Of a stretch of DNA of 64,000 nucleotides, positions 50,052-58,318 are shown piece after piece. The translations under genes and the position numbers were made by a program. Source of the DNA: Limnochordaceae bacterium (GTDB lineage: Bacteria > Bacillota > Limnochordia > Limnochordales > DUMU01); assembly GCA_014896305.1 (NCBI GenBank), contig JADBKQ010000001.1, positions 124,001 through 188,000 on the forward strand, written 5' to 3'. A model generated the notes under the pieces. The model saw nothing but the letters and a program-made list of their open reading frames with translations, was not told the origin of the DNA and searched no databases. How positions within the stretch are numbered: the stretch's first letter is position 1; every line of letters starts with the position of its first letter.

Positions 50052-50963
50052 ATGGCGTCCAACCCCGAGAAAGAGATTCGTCTGCCAGCCGGCCTCAAGG
50101 AGTATTACGAGACGCGACTGCCGGAGCTGCGCCGGTACGGGTTCGACGAATCGATGTACCGCCGTTACGAGCAGGAATTCCTGATTTTGTGGCGGGATGC
50201 CCAAGCTTGCCGCCAGTGCCACAGCCGGGCCGGCTGCCGGGCTACCACGCCCGGGCATCCGCTTCAGATTCACGAGGAGGGAGTCCGCCTGTACGGCGAA
50301 CCGGCTTTTGCCGTGGCTCCCTGCGCACGGGAGCTGGCCCGGCGCGAGCAGGCCTGGCTGCAGACGGCGATCCGTTCAGCCCGGCTGCGGCGGACCGACC
50401 TGCAGCAGACGTTTGCCAATTTCCGGGTGACAGAGCAGAACCGGACCGTATATGAGGCTTGCCTGAATTACGCCCGCACCTACCAACCGAGGCAGACTAC
50501 GTTCGGCATCGTCTTGACTGGACCCGTGGGAACGGGCAAGACGCACCTGGCCTGCGCCATTCTCAACGAATTACGACAGCGGCGCATCGGCGGGCTGCTC
50601 AAGGTCGATGTGGCGGAGCTGCTGGGCGAGATGAGGGCGGTGGTGACGCAAGGGGCATCCACTTTCCCTTTGATGGAGGCAGCCAAGGAAGCGGAGCTGC
50701 TCGTCCTCGACGACCTGGGACAGGAGTACCAGACCGAATGGACCCGTACCACGGTGGGCGAGTTGATCAACGCTCGCTATGCGGATCGTCGGCCGATGGT
50801 GATCACCACCAATCTGGACCTAGAGGCACTCTCCCGTCTGTTCACGGAGAGGGTCTCCTCGCGGCTGTTGGGCATGAGCCAGGTGTTGGTGCTGGAGGGG
50901 GATGACTACCGGATCCTCCAGCACCGGCACCTGGTTCACCGGATCGACCAGAGCCGCGCTTAG
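50052..50963 (+). CDS. dnaI: Primosomal helicase loader DnaI
   Basis: A 303-residue AAA+ helicase loader. The N-terminal helicase-binding part contains a zinc cluster 'ACRQCHSRAGCRATT' with a further Cys in 'AVAPCARELARRE'. The AAA+ module has Walker A 'IVLTGPVGTGKTHLACAILN', Walker B 'AELLVLDDLGQEYQTEW', sensor 1 'MVITTNLDLEALS' and Arg finger region 'RVSSRLLGMSQVL'. ATG 50052 follows AGGGGAG and starts 1 bp after the DnaD-like gene. The 3' end overlaps the convergent ferritin-like gene by 4 bp. Confidence 0.93.
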   Translation: MASNPEKEIRLPAGLKEYYETRLPELRRYGFDESMYRRYEQEFLILWRDAQACRQCHSRAGCRATTPGHPLQIHEEGVRLYGEPAFAVAPCARELARREQAWLQTAIRSARLRRTDLQQTFANFRVTEQNRTVYEACLNYARTYQPRQTTFGIVLTGPVGTGKTHLACAILNELRQRRIGGLLKVDVAELLGEMRAVVTQGASTFPLMEAAKEAELLVLDDLGQEYQTEWTRTTVGELINARYADRRPMVITTNLDLEALSRLFTERVSSRLLGMSQVLVLEGDDYRILQHRHLVHRIDQSRA

Positions 50964-51196
50964 CGGCCAGATTCGCTTTGGGAGTACGGCTGGGCGTTGT
51001 CCCACATCAACTGCATCATGGCCTTCAGCGTGAACCAGGTACGGGCGTGCCCGTATTCATCCCCCATGATGCTCAGGGTGATCAACCGCAGCTCGTCGTC
51101 GGGCAGGTCCCGTGCCAGCAGGGCATACTCCGAGACTGCACTCAGTTCGTCGTGGATGGCGGAAGAGATCCGCTGCTCGATTTCCCGATCCTGCAT
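50960..51196 (-). CDS. Ferritin-like two-helix mini-protein
   Basis: A 78-residue protein predicted to form two long helices: 'EIEQRISSAIHDELSAVSEY' and 'LRLITLSIMGDEYGHARTWF'. The Glu residues and the ExxH (EYGH) motif are those of half of a rubrerythrin/ferritin-like four-helix bundle, so it could dimerise around a di-metal site. Similar short proteins in spore formers are sometimes coat- or germination-associated, but no direct evidence is visible here. The ATG has ACGGAGGTGAT, a near-perfect ribosome site, upstream. Confidence 0.75.
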   Translation of the reverse strand: MQDREIEQRISSAIHDELSAVSEYALLARDLPDDELRLITLSIMGDEYGHARTWFTLKAMMQLMWDNAQPYSQSESGR

Positions 51197-51244
51197 GATT
51201 CATCACCTCCGTAGGAATGGCCTCGTACGGGTAGCGGTCGTCGT

Positions 51245-51703
51245 CTAATCAGGCGGAAATGGTTTCCACGTCAGCGAGCTGGCCGGCGTCGGAGAGGGCC
51301 GAGATGGTGGTGGCCCAGGCGCTGGTTCAGCGAAATGAGGTGGCGGCGGTGCCACAGACGGTGGAGCAGAATGAGGTGGTGGGGCGGCGACGGTTTCTTT
51401 TGTGATGAATGGAGCTCGGCCCAGCGGTTCGCTCCAGGGTGGTACCAAGGATTGCCCTTCCCGATACCGCCGAGCCGTCTCGCTGATCCTCTGAGCCAGC
51501 TCCTGTTCCTGGGATGCCACCTCTTCGACCAGTTGCGCCGTGATGCCCCACCGGGGGTCGCCGTTTGCGACCCTGCGCAACTGCTGACTCAACTCTTGCC
51601 AGCGCGAGCTGCGTTCGGCACTCTGCCGGGCCAAGGCAACCAGACGGGCAGCAATCTCCTCACGGCCGGTAAGCCCCGCGATGAAGGGGGCCGTTGTGCC
51701 CAC
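51245..51703 (-). CDS. Unrecognised helical protein with proline-rich tail
   Basis: A 152-residue protein. The N-terminal ~95 residues are helical and charged ('REEIAARLVALARQSAERSS', 'QLVEEVASQEQELAQRISET'); the last ~50 residues are Pro/Ala/Ser-rich ('APPSVAPPPPHFAEPAPGPP'). No signal peptide, no membrane helix, no cysteine. The GTG start at 51703 has GGGGGAAAG upstream. It lies 48 bp upstream of the ferritin-like gene on the same strand, so the two may be co-transcribed. Function unknown. Confidence 0.65.
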   Translation of the reverse strand: MGTTAPFIAGLTGREEIAARLVALARQSAERSSRWQELSQQLRRVANGDPRWGITAQLVEEVASQEQELAQRISETARRYREGQSLVPPWSEPLGRAPFITKETVAAPPPHSAPPSVAPPPPHFAEPAPGPPPSRPSPTPASSLTWKPFPPD

Positions 51704-51877
51704 GTTCTTTCCCCCTTGCCGGTTTCGCCGTGGCCTTCCACGGCTGGGCGTATCCCCCTGACCCCTTGCGTCCCTTGCTCCGGACCCTTCTTGTCAGGAT
51801 GCGGCTCAAGCACAGTCTATGGGGAGCGGCAGCGTTTGCTCTCCCCCTGCGGCCCCACTCTGTCCGGACCGGGGTGG

Positions 51878-51947
51878 AAGAGACCCTCGGTGGCAGCGGG
51901 GGCAGGGTTCACCGGATAGAGGGCGGGAGAGTACGTGAGGGTCTCTT
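51878..51947. repeat. 11-bp perfect inverted repeat with 48-nt loop
   Basis: AAGAGACCCTC (51878-51888) and GAGGGTCTCTT (51937-51947) can pair exactly. The enclosed sequence is GC-rich and could form further stems. Confidence 0.75.
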
Positions 51948-52016
51948 TCGCCCCAGAAGAGGGGTAAAGGAAGAAGGAGGACGACCGTGGGTAGCGAATA
52001 CATCACATGCGCCTTT

Positions 52017-52038
52017 CCGAGCCCGCATAGCGGCTCGG
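52017..52038. repeat. CCGAGCC/GGCTCGG hairpin
   Basis: A 7-bp perfect stem with an 8-nt loop. No T-run follows on either strand, so a terminator function is unlikely. Confidence 0.55.
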
Positions 52039-52119
52039 GTCAGCATCGTCTTGTCCCTTCTCGCCCGGAGCAATCTCGCGTGGCGGTGCTGCGGGAAGGC
52101 ACAAGTGACAAGTGGATAC

Positions 52120-52385
52120 GGGCAAAAGGTGCCTCTCATGCCCATGGGATGAGGCCGAAAGCCGATCCGCGCCAGGCGAGGCGGCTGTTCACCAGGGTAA
52201 GCGAGAGGAGAATAGGGAAGTAGGAGCAGTGGGAGCATCCGTCGCCCCCACCGCAAACCTCGCGGGCCCGCCACTGTACCCGGCGACCCCCCATGACCAC
52301 TGGCCTGACGACAGGCTGGGAAGGAGAAGGGGAGGAAACGGCAGATGCATCGCCGGAGCCAGGAGACCTGCCTTTTGCCTGCACC
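52120..52385 (+). ncRNA. Cobalamin (AdoCbl) riboswitch
   Basis: The conserved core elements appear in order. The 5' AAAAGGTGCC entry is near 52125, followed by AATAGGGAA near 52213 and GCCACTGT near 52270. CCACTGGCCTGACGAC and GGGAAGGAGAAGG are near 52300-52330. The B12 box AGCCAGGAGACCTGCC lies at 52357-52372. It precedes a BtuFCD-type operon, with an intrinsic terminator ~130 nt downstream, so cobalamin binding probably causes premature termination. Exact ends are approximate. Confidence 0.93.
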
Positions 52386-52500
52386 AAGTCCCTCGCGGAA
52401 AGGGGATGGTGTGCGACTCGATGACATCGAGCCGGCGCTGGCTGTGTCCTGTCGCGTTCCTGCAGCGGGCAGAGCCAGGCGGCGGTATGTGGTCGTCTCG

Positions 52501-52525
52501 TCCACCCATCCGGGTGGATTTTTTG
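52501..52525 (+). terminator. Intrinsic terminator controlled by the cobalamin riboswitch
   Basis: TCCACCC pairs with GGGTGGA around ATCC(C), followed by TTTTTTG. It lies between the B12 box and btuF and is the likely expression platform. Confidence 0.88.
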
Positions 52526-52554
52526 TTGCCTTCCTTGCCTGGCTTTGACCACCC

Positions 52555-52582
52555 GGACAGTGGACAGCGGACAGTGGACAGG
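52555..52582 (+). repeat. Four tandem 7-bp repeats GGACAGN
   Basis: GGACAGT GGACAGC GGACAGT GGACAGG in direct succession between the riboswitch terminator and btuF. A simple repeat that could vary in copy number. Confidence 0.85.
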
Positions 52583-52643
52583 CTGTTCAAGAGTAGCACG
52601 GGTGCGTTGGACTGGACAGGAGATTGACGAGGAGGTTGATCCA

Positions 52644-53669
52644 ATGCGGTTCATGTTCACGATGGGAAGGAAGATTCGCCACTTGCAGGCAGTCTGGGAG
52701 CGACGTGGGCAGGCTACAGACAAGGGTGGCGGGGGTTGGCGCTTCGGGCTCGCCATCGGGGCCCTGGGGATCATCATCGCAGCCAGTGCCATGTCCCTGC
52801 CGATGTACGTGCCGGTGGCAACCGCGGCCACGGCCGATCAGGCCGCTGCCGCTCCACAGTTTCCGGTGCAAATGGTCGATGCGACCGGCCAGAATGTCAC
52901 CTTGAAAGCGGCTCCCCACCGGATTATCACTCTTGCCCCTAGCCTGACGGAGATGGCCTACGCCCTTGGGCTGGGGCAGGAGCTGGTAGCGGTCAGCGCG
53001 TACAGCGATTATCCTCCTGAGGCCAAGAGCCTGCCCGTGGTGGGAGACGCCTTCTCTCTCAGCTACGAGAAGCTCCTGGCCTATCAGCCCGATCTCGTGC
53101 TGGCGGATGAGACGCTCCAACCCCAGGCGGCGGCCCGCCTGCGGCAGCTGGGGGTTACCGTCTTTGTAGTCGCTCCGAAGACCCTGCCCGATGTGCTGTC
53201 TACCCTGCGGCAGCTGGGGCAACTGACTGGCCGGGCCGCGACCGCAGACCGTCTCGTGGCCTCGCTGCAGGCGCGAATCCGGGCGGTGGAAGAGAAGGTG
53301 GCCCGGCTTCCTGCCACCGACCGTCCCCGGGTCTACGTCGAGATCTGGAACAACCCCTTGATGACCGCCGGTCCCGGCAGTTTCCTCGATGAACTGATTC
53401 GGCTGGCGGGGGGCGTCAATGTGGCCGCCGGCACAGGTCAGGCTTGGCCCCAGATTAGTGCCGAGCTGATCCTGGCCGCCAATCCGGATGTCATCCTGCT
53501 GACCATCAAGGACAAGGAAGAGGTGCTCAAGCGCCCAGGCTGGTCCTCCCTGAACGCCGTGCGCCGTGGGCGTGTGTACGAGGTAGTGCCGGACACTTAC
53601 GTGCGGACTGGTCCTCGTTTGGTAGATGCGCTGGAGTCGCTCTTTGCGCTTTTGCATCCCGAGCAATAG
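52644..53669 (+). CDS. btuF: Cobalamin-type ABC transporter substrate-binding protein
   Basis: A class III (two-lobe) binding protein of the BtuF/FhuD type: 'RIITLAPSLTEMAYALGLGQ', 'LVAVSAYSDYPPEAKSLPVV', 'LLAYQPDLVLADETLQPQAA' and 'RPRVYVEIWNNPLMTAGPGS'. The N-terminus has a 30-residue basic lead, then a hydrophobic helix 'FGLAIGALGIIIAASAM' and 'ATAATADQAAAA'. There is no lipobox cysteine, unlike most Gram-positive binding proteins. It may be anchored by an uncleaved helix or cleaved after AxA. ATG 52644 has AGGAGG 8 nt upstream. The upstream riboswitch points to cobalamin or a corrinoid precursor. Confidence 0.9.
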   Translation: MRFMFTMGRKIRHLQAVWERRGQATDKGGGGWRFGLAIGALGIIIAASAMSLPMYVPVATAATADQAAAAPQFPVQMVDATGQNVTLKAAPHRIITLAPSLTEMAYALGLGQELVAVSAYSDYPPEAKSLPVVGDAFSLSYEKLLAYQPDLVLADETLQPQAAARLRQLGVTVFVVAPKTLPDVLSTLRQLGQLTGRAATADRLVASLQARIRAVEEKVARLPATDRPRVYVEIWNNPLMTAGPGSFLDELIRLAGGVNVAAGTGQAWPQISAELILAANPDVILLTIKDKEEVLKRPGWSSLNAVRRGRVYEVVPDTYVRTGPRLVDALESLFALLHPEQ

Positions 53670-53690
53670 AAAAGACGTGGCGAGGAGATC

Positions 53691-54725
53691 ATGCCAGGAT
53701 TGAAATCAGGGCCAGAGAGTGCCAGCCGGTTCCGCTGGATGCTGTGGGGAAGCGGCTTGCTCCTGGCCGTGCTGGGAGCGACGGCGGCTGCGCTGGGGCC
53801 GGTCGCCGTTCCACTCCCGCAACTGCTGAACATTCTGCTGCACCCCCGGGGCTCTGCCGCTCCCGAATACCTGCAGACCATTGTCTGGCAAATCCGCCTG
53901 CCCCGAGTGTTGCTGGCCATGGAGGTGGGAGCGGCCCTGAGCCTGGCTGGCGTTACCTACCAGGGCCTTTTCCGCAACCCGCTCGCCGACCCCTACGTTC
54001 TGGGCGTGTCATCGGGGGCGGCGCTGGGGGCAACCCTGGCGGTCGTCTGGAGGCATTGGGGTGGGCCCTCCGGAGCATGGGTCTTGCCTGCCCTGGCGTT
54101 TGCCGGGGCGCTGTTTACCACGGCCGTAGTCTACCTGCTGGGCCAACAGGGACGTCGCTTGCCGCTCACCGGTCTATTGCTGGCGGGGGTGGCGGTCAGC
54201 GCCATGAGTAGCGCCCTGGTCTCCGCCCTGTTGATCTTTGCGGGCCAAAGCATGCAAGAGGTGGTCTACTGGATGATGGGGTCACTCAACGGCCGGGGCT
54301 GGCCAGAAGTGGTTTCGATCCTCCCTTTCCTGGCCGGTGGGTCTGCCATCCTGGCAGTGTCTGCACGCCCCCTGGATCTGTTCCTCGCAGGAGAAGAACG
54401 GGCACAAGCTTTAGGATTGCCCGTCGAAGCCACCAAGTTACTGCTGCTAACTTCCGGCGCCCTGCTAGCGGCGGCTGCCGTGGCGACCAGCGGGGTCATT
54501 GGTTTTGCGGGGTTGATCATTCCCCACGCCGCCCGTCTGCTGGTCGGCCCGGCCCACCGTCGACTTCTTCCGGCGGCTGCCTTGCTGGGAGCGGCTTTCC
54601 TCCTGGCCACGGATACCGTGGCCAGGCTGATGGTTCAGCCAGTGGAGTTGCCTATCGGCGTCATCACGGCGGTCTGCGGCAGCCCGTTCTTCCTCTGGCT
54701 GTTGCGTCGGCAAGCGGCACGATAG
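53691..54725 (+). CDS. btuC: Cobalamin-type ABC transporter permease
   Basis: A FecCD/BtuC-family permease with about 9-10 transmembrane helices. 'VWQIRLPRVLLAMEVGAALS', 'GVTYQGLFRNPLADPYVLGV', 'GVIGFAGLIIPHAARLLVGP' and 'LPIGVITAVCGSPFFLWLLR' are hallmark segments, including the coupling helix contacting the ATPase. The ATG has GAGGAG upstream and lies 21 bp after btuF. It forms the membrane channel of the vitamin B12-type importer. Confidence 0.95.
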   Translation: MPGLKSGPESASRFRWMLWGSGLLLAVLGATAAALGPVAVPLPQLLNILLHPRGSAAPEYLQTIVWQIRLPRVLLAMEVGAALSLAGVTYQGLFRNPLADPYVLGVSSGAALGATLAVVWRHWGGPSGAWVLPALAFAGALFTTAVVYLLGQQGRRLPLTGLLLAGVAVSAMSSALVSALLIFAGQSMQEVVYWMMGSLNGRGWPEVVSILPFLAGGSAILAVSARPLDLFLAGEERAQALGLPVEATKLLLLTSGALLAAAAVATSGVIGFAGLIIPHAARLLVGPAHRRLLPAAALLGAAFLLATDTVARLMVQPVELPIGVITAVCGSPFFLWLLRRQAAR

Positions 54726-54761
54726 CACGCTGCCCTCCATGGGGAAGAGAGGGGGAAGACA

Positions 54762-55682
54762 GTGGTGACACTTTCTGATGACGCTCGGCTGCCTCGCCCC
54801 CTGCTCGAGGTGGACGACGTGAGCGTGGTACGGGGTGGCTCCGTGGTCCTCGAGAACGTCAGCCTGTCGGTTCAACCGTCAGAGCTGCTAGGGGTGATCG
54901 GGCCGAACGGAGCCGGTAAGTCTACCCTGCTGCAGGCGATGGCGGGCTTGTTGCCGCACTCGACCGGGTCCGTCCGGTTTGCCGGAGAACCCATCGAAGG
55001 CTGGCCCCGCCGGCGGCTGGCACGGCGGTTGGCGCTGGTCGGGCAGGCGACGGGATGGTCGTTTGCGTTACCAATCCGGGAGGTGGTAGCGCTGGGGCGC
55101 TACCCCTACCAGCCCTGGTGGGGAGGCGAATCTCCTGTCGACCGGCAGGCAGTGCAGGATGCCTTGGCCTGGACGAACCTGACGGAGTTGGCCGCCCGGC
55201 CAGTGACGGCAGTGAGCGGAGGGGAGGCCCAGCGAGTTTTGCTGGCGCAAGCATTGGCCCAAATCTGGCAGCCCGGCGATAGCAGGTCTGAGCCCGAGAC
55301 GCCGCCCGTCCTTCTACTGGACGAGCCCACTGCCCATCTCGATCTGGGCTATCAGGTTGGCTTCTTTTCCTTGTGGAGGCAGATCCAGACCCGCCTGCGG
55401 GCGGCCATCGTCGTTGTCCTGCATGATCTCAACCTGGCCGGCCGGTTCTGCGATCGCCTGTTGCTCCTGTCCCAGGGGCATGTCGTGGACTGGGGCCGTC
55501 CTGAGCAGGTGCTACAACGAGAGCAGCTGGAACGAGTCTATGGGACACCCTTGTGGGTGGGGCACATAGTGGAGAACCATCCTGGCGACCCAGGGGCGGT
55601 GGGGCAGGCCAGCCCGCAAAGATCAGCGGGAATACCAGTCGTGTTGCCAGCCCCGCCTGGGGCATGTCATGGCAGAGTCTGA
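54762..55682 (+). CDS. btuD: Cobalamin-type ABC transporter ATP-binding protein
   Basis: ATPase of the importer. Walker A 'GVIGPNGAGKSTLLQAMAGL', the signature 'AVSGGEAQRVLLAQALAQIW', Walker B 'PPVLLLDEPTAHLDLGYQVG' and the H-loop 'AIVVVLHDLNLAGRFCDRLL' are intact. The start is GTG 54762 or GTG 54765, with AGGGGGAAG upstream. The C-terminal ~40 residues are Gly/Pro-rich. The 3' end overlaps the convergent dipeptidase gene by 16 bp. Confidence 0.95.
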   Translation: MVTLSDDARLPRPLLEVDDVSVVRGGSVVLENVSLSVQPSELLGVIGPNGAGKSTLLQAMAGLLPHSTGSVRFAGEPIEGWPRRRLARRLALVGQATGWSFALPIREVVALGRYPYQPWWGGESPVDRQAVQDALAWTNLTELAARPVTAVSGGEAQRVLLAQALAQIWQPGDSRSEPETPPVLLLDEPTAHLDLGYQVGFFSLWRQIQTRLRAAIVVVLHDLNLAGRFCDRLLLLSQGHVVDWGRPEQVLQREQLERVYGTPLWVGHIVENHPGDPGAVGQASPQRSAGIPVVLPAPPGACHGRV

Positions 55683-56716
55683 GCAAAAACACGAAGGAAA
55701 TTGCCACCCAGAATGTCCTCTACGTCTTCAGGGCGATATCCGTGAGCCAGGAGCGCCTCCGTCAGCAGCGGGAGGTGGGAGACATCAGGCAACTCTACGG
55801 GGGTCTTACTGATACCGTCGAAGTCCGACCCAAGACCGACGTGTTCAGGACCGACCAGGTCAACGATATGGTCGATGTGTCGCACGATGTCCTCGATCCG
55901 GGCAGGCAATTGTTGCGCGTCGGGCCTCAAGAAAGCCGGCAAGAAATTGATCCCCATCACCCCGTCGTGTTGGGCCAACGCCTGGATCTGAGCATCGGTC
56001 AAGTTGCGGGGGTGGTTGCAGATCACGCGGCAGTTGGAATGCGAGGCAATCAAGGGACCCGAGTAGACCTCCAGCGCGTCCCAAAAGCCCCGGTTTGAGA
56101 GGTGAGAGACGTCCAGCACCATTCCCAACTTGGTCATCCGCTGAACGACCTGCCGACCCAGGCGGGTGAGCCCGCCGCCCGCTTCGGCTTCCTCCACCCC
56201 GTCTGCCAGCTCGTTGCGGCCGTTCCAGGTCAGCCCCAGCAGCCGGATTCCCAGCTGGAAGAAGAGGTCCAGCAGCTCGAGGCTGCCGGCCAGTGGTTCA
56301 CCCCCTTCCAACGAAAGTAGGGCTGCCACCTGCCCGCAGCCCGGCCGGCCCACCCGTTGCAGATCGGAACGGGAGCGAACCAGCCAGAGGCGAGGAGTAT
56401 GCACCACTTCTCGGTAGAAGGAGTCGATCAGGCGGAGCGCCTGGCGGGTAGCAGCCAGATGACCGGCAGCCGAAGGGTCTACCCAAATCGGAAAAACTTG
56501 CAGGTCGACGCCTCCAGCCAGGAGACGAGGAATATCCACATGGCCTTCCCGGCTCTGTTCCCATAGATGGCGGCGACCGGCCAGAACGTCCTGCAAGGTA
56601 TCGGCGTGTGCATCCACTACCACCGCCTGGCGGTGGAGGGCGGCAGCGGTTGGTGATATGGAGCGTTCAGAAGTTTGAACTACCGTAAAAAAGCCTTCTT
56701 TCCAGTTTGTACTCAT
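55667..56716 (-). CDS. Membrane dipeptidase family (M19) metallopeptidase
   Basis: A 349-residue renal-dipeptidase-like enzyme with a binuclear zinc site. Ligands are His and Asp in 'VVVDAHADTLQDVLAG', Glu in 'ALLSLEGGEPLAGSLELL', and His in 'DVSHLSNRGFWDALEV' and 'PLIASHSNCRVICNHPRNLT'. 'EHVGLGSDFDGISKTPVELP' is also typical. No signal peptide, so it is probably cytoplasmic. Family members act on L,D- or D-amino acid dipeptides. The start at ATG 56716 has only a weak ribosome site. Confidence 0.92.
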   Translation of the reverse strand: MSTNWKEGFFTVVQTSERSISPTAAALHRQAVVVDAHADTLQDVLAGRRHLWEQSREGHVDIPRLLAGGVDLQVFPIWVDPSAAGHLAATRQALRLIDSFYREVVHTPRLWLVRSRSDLQRVGRPGCGQVAALLSLEGGEPLAGSLELLDLFFQLGIRLLGLTWNGRNELADGVEEAEAGGGLTRLGRQVVQRMTKLGMVLDVSHLSNRGFWDALEVYSGPLIASHSNCRVICNHPRNLTDAQIQALAQHDGVMGINFLPAFLRPDAQQLPARIEDIVRHIDHIVDLVGPEHVGLGSDFDGISKTPVELPDVSHLPLLTEALLAHGYRPEDVEDILGGNFLRVFAQTLP

Positions 56717-56903
56717 TTACCGTCCGAGACTCACATCCTGGTATGGTACTCCTGCGTGTACGACACACATAGCCAGTATAGTCCTTACGATGCCGGCGTT
56801 CGTCTTTGTCACACAGAGGGTCTCAGGTTGGAATCCGCCGGAACGGGCCACACTGATAGCAGATTTATGGTGGAAGCATGTGAGCAAGGACGGGGGAATT
56901 CGG

Positions 56904-58145
56904 ATGGGCGAGCCGCAGGAGCATGATCGCAGCCGCAGTTTGCGCCGTCCCTTCCGGACGGCGATCACCTGGGTCGTAATCGGGTTGGCCTTGCTGGTAC
57001 TGGCTAGCCCCATTTCATGGAGACTATGGGCCACTCTCCCCGGCCTGCGGGCGATGGCGACCCCCTGGTCGCCCGATGCGCTGCAGGACCGCGTCGTACG
57101 AGTGGCCGACCAGGTCAGTGCTTCGGTGGTTAAAGTAACGACCACTTCCGAGACCTACATGGACAACTTCTTTCTCCAAATTCCACAGGAGATGCAGGGA
57201 CATGGCTCGGGGGTGATCTTTGACCCAGCCGGCCTGGTGCTGACGAACAACCATGTGATTGCAGACGCCAAGCAAATCCGGGTGTTCCTCAACGACGGGC
57301 GCCACTTCCGGGGGCGGATCCGGGGAGCTGACCCCTGGACGGATTTGGCCGTAGTTCAACTGGAACCTGAACCGGGCACTCCGCCGGCGCCGGGCGTCTC
57401 TGCCAGGACGCCCTTCCCTGTGGCGCGGATGGGGGACTCGGCCAAGATCAAAGTAGGGCAATTCGTCGTGGCGATTGGGAACCCGTTTCAGTATGATTAT
57501 TCGGTCACCTTTGGCGTGATCAGCGCGCTCAACCGCGATCTGCCGGTGGTGCCGGAAGGTACGGGCGTGCCGCCGACTCCCGGCGGCCCCCAGGCCCCCA
57601 ATCCCTCACCGCCGCCTGGCGTGAACGTATCCTCTATCCCGGTCTACCTGCAAGGACTGATTCAGACAGACGCCTCGATCAACCCGGGCAACAGTGGTGG
57701 CCCCCTGGTCGACGTGGATGGGCATGTCATTGGAATTACCAGTGCTATTCTTCGCCCGATCGAGGGGATCACCCCCAATATCGGTTTTGCCATTCCGATC
57801 AACAATGCCCTCAAAGTAGCTCGCCAGCTTCTCGAAAAAGGGCGAGTGCTGCGGTTGGGGGTCCTCAGCGGTACGCTGGACGCCCGGGTCGCTGCCGACT
57901 TGTCCAAGATGCTGAAACGGTCACTTCCCGTGCAGACGGGGGCGTATGTTCTGCAGCTGATCCCGGATACTCCGGCGACCCGCATGGGCTTGCAACCGGG
58001 CGATATCATCGTGGGGTTGAACGGGGAGCCGGTCGATTCGGCAGAAAAACTGGCCGGCCTCGTGGAGAAGGCCGGGTTCGGTGCGACGGTGCGGGTCGAG
58101 TACTATCGTGGACCTGAGCGATTCACCGCTACGGCTACCTTGTAG
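56904..58145 (+). CDS. htrA: HtrA/DegP-like membrane-anchored serine protease
   Basis: A 413-residue HtrA. The N-terminal anchor is 'AITWVVIGLALLVLASPISW', followed by the protease domain with His in 'GLVLTNNHVIADAKQIRVFL', Asp in 'ADPWTDLAVVQLE' and Ser in 'INPGNSGGPLVDVDGHVIGI'. One C-terminal PDZ domain contains 'RMGLQPGDIIVGLNGEPVDS'. A proline-rich loop ('PPTPGGPQAPNPSPPPG') is inserted between Asp and Ser. ATG 56904 follows GGGGGA; the ORF track starts 38 codons earlier. It should degrade or refold misfolded exported proteins. Confidence 0.94.
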   Translation: MGEPQEHDRSRSLRRPFRTAITWVVIGLALLVLASPISWRLWATLPGLRAMATPWSPDALQDRVVRVADQVSASVVKVTTTSETYMDNFFLQIPQEMQGHGSGVIFDPAGLVLTNNHVIADAKQIRVFLNDGRHFRGRIRGADPWTDLAVVQLEPEPGTPPAPGVSARTPFPVARMGDSAKIKVGQFVVAIGNPFQYDYSVTFGVISALNRDLPVVPEGTGVPPTPGGPQAPNPSPPPGVNVSSIPVYLQGLIQTDASINPGNSGGPLVDVDGHVIGITSAILRPIEGITPNIGFAIPINNALKVARQLLEKGRVLRLGVLSGTLDARVAADLSKMLKRSLPVQTGAYVLQLIPDTPATRMGLQPGDIIVGLNGEPVDSAEKLAGLVEKAGFGATVRVEYYRGPERFTATATL

Positions 58146-58318
58146 GCTGCAAAAGGCCTTCCTGATCCTGGGCGGGAAAGGTCCGGTCGCTGGCAGTTAC
58201 GGCGGTTCGCGCCACCGCTTGGCTTGTGGTCGACACCGGCGTCATAGTAGAATCGGGCCATGCCGGACCCGGCGAACCTGTTAGAAAAACGCCCGGCCCA
58301 GCGTTAGGAGGAGCCCGC

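Larger units (their letters stand above)
51704..52119. other. Gene-free region with several inverted repeats
   Basis: No convincing coding sequence. It contains GGGGAG/CTCCCC (near 51820-51846), an 11-bp perfect inverted repeat spanning 51878-51947, and a CCGAGCC/GGCTCGG hairpin at 52017-52038. It could be the 5' leader of the minus-strand proline-rich gene, a separate structured RNA, or upstream control DNA for the cobalamin riboswitch operon. No clear promoter was found. Confidence 0.5.

Noticed and set aside
52587-53666. 359-codon ORF antisense to btuF
   Set aside because: No recognisable motifs, shadows a clear substrate-binding protein gene on the other strand.
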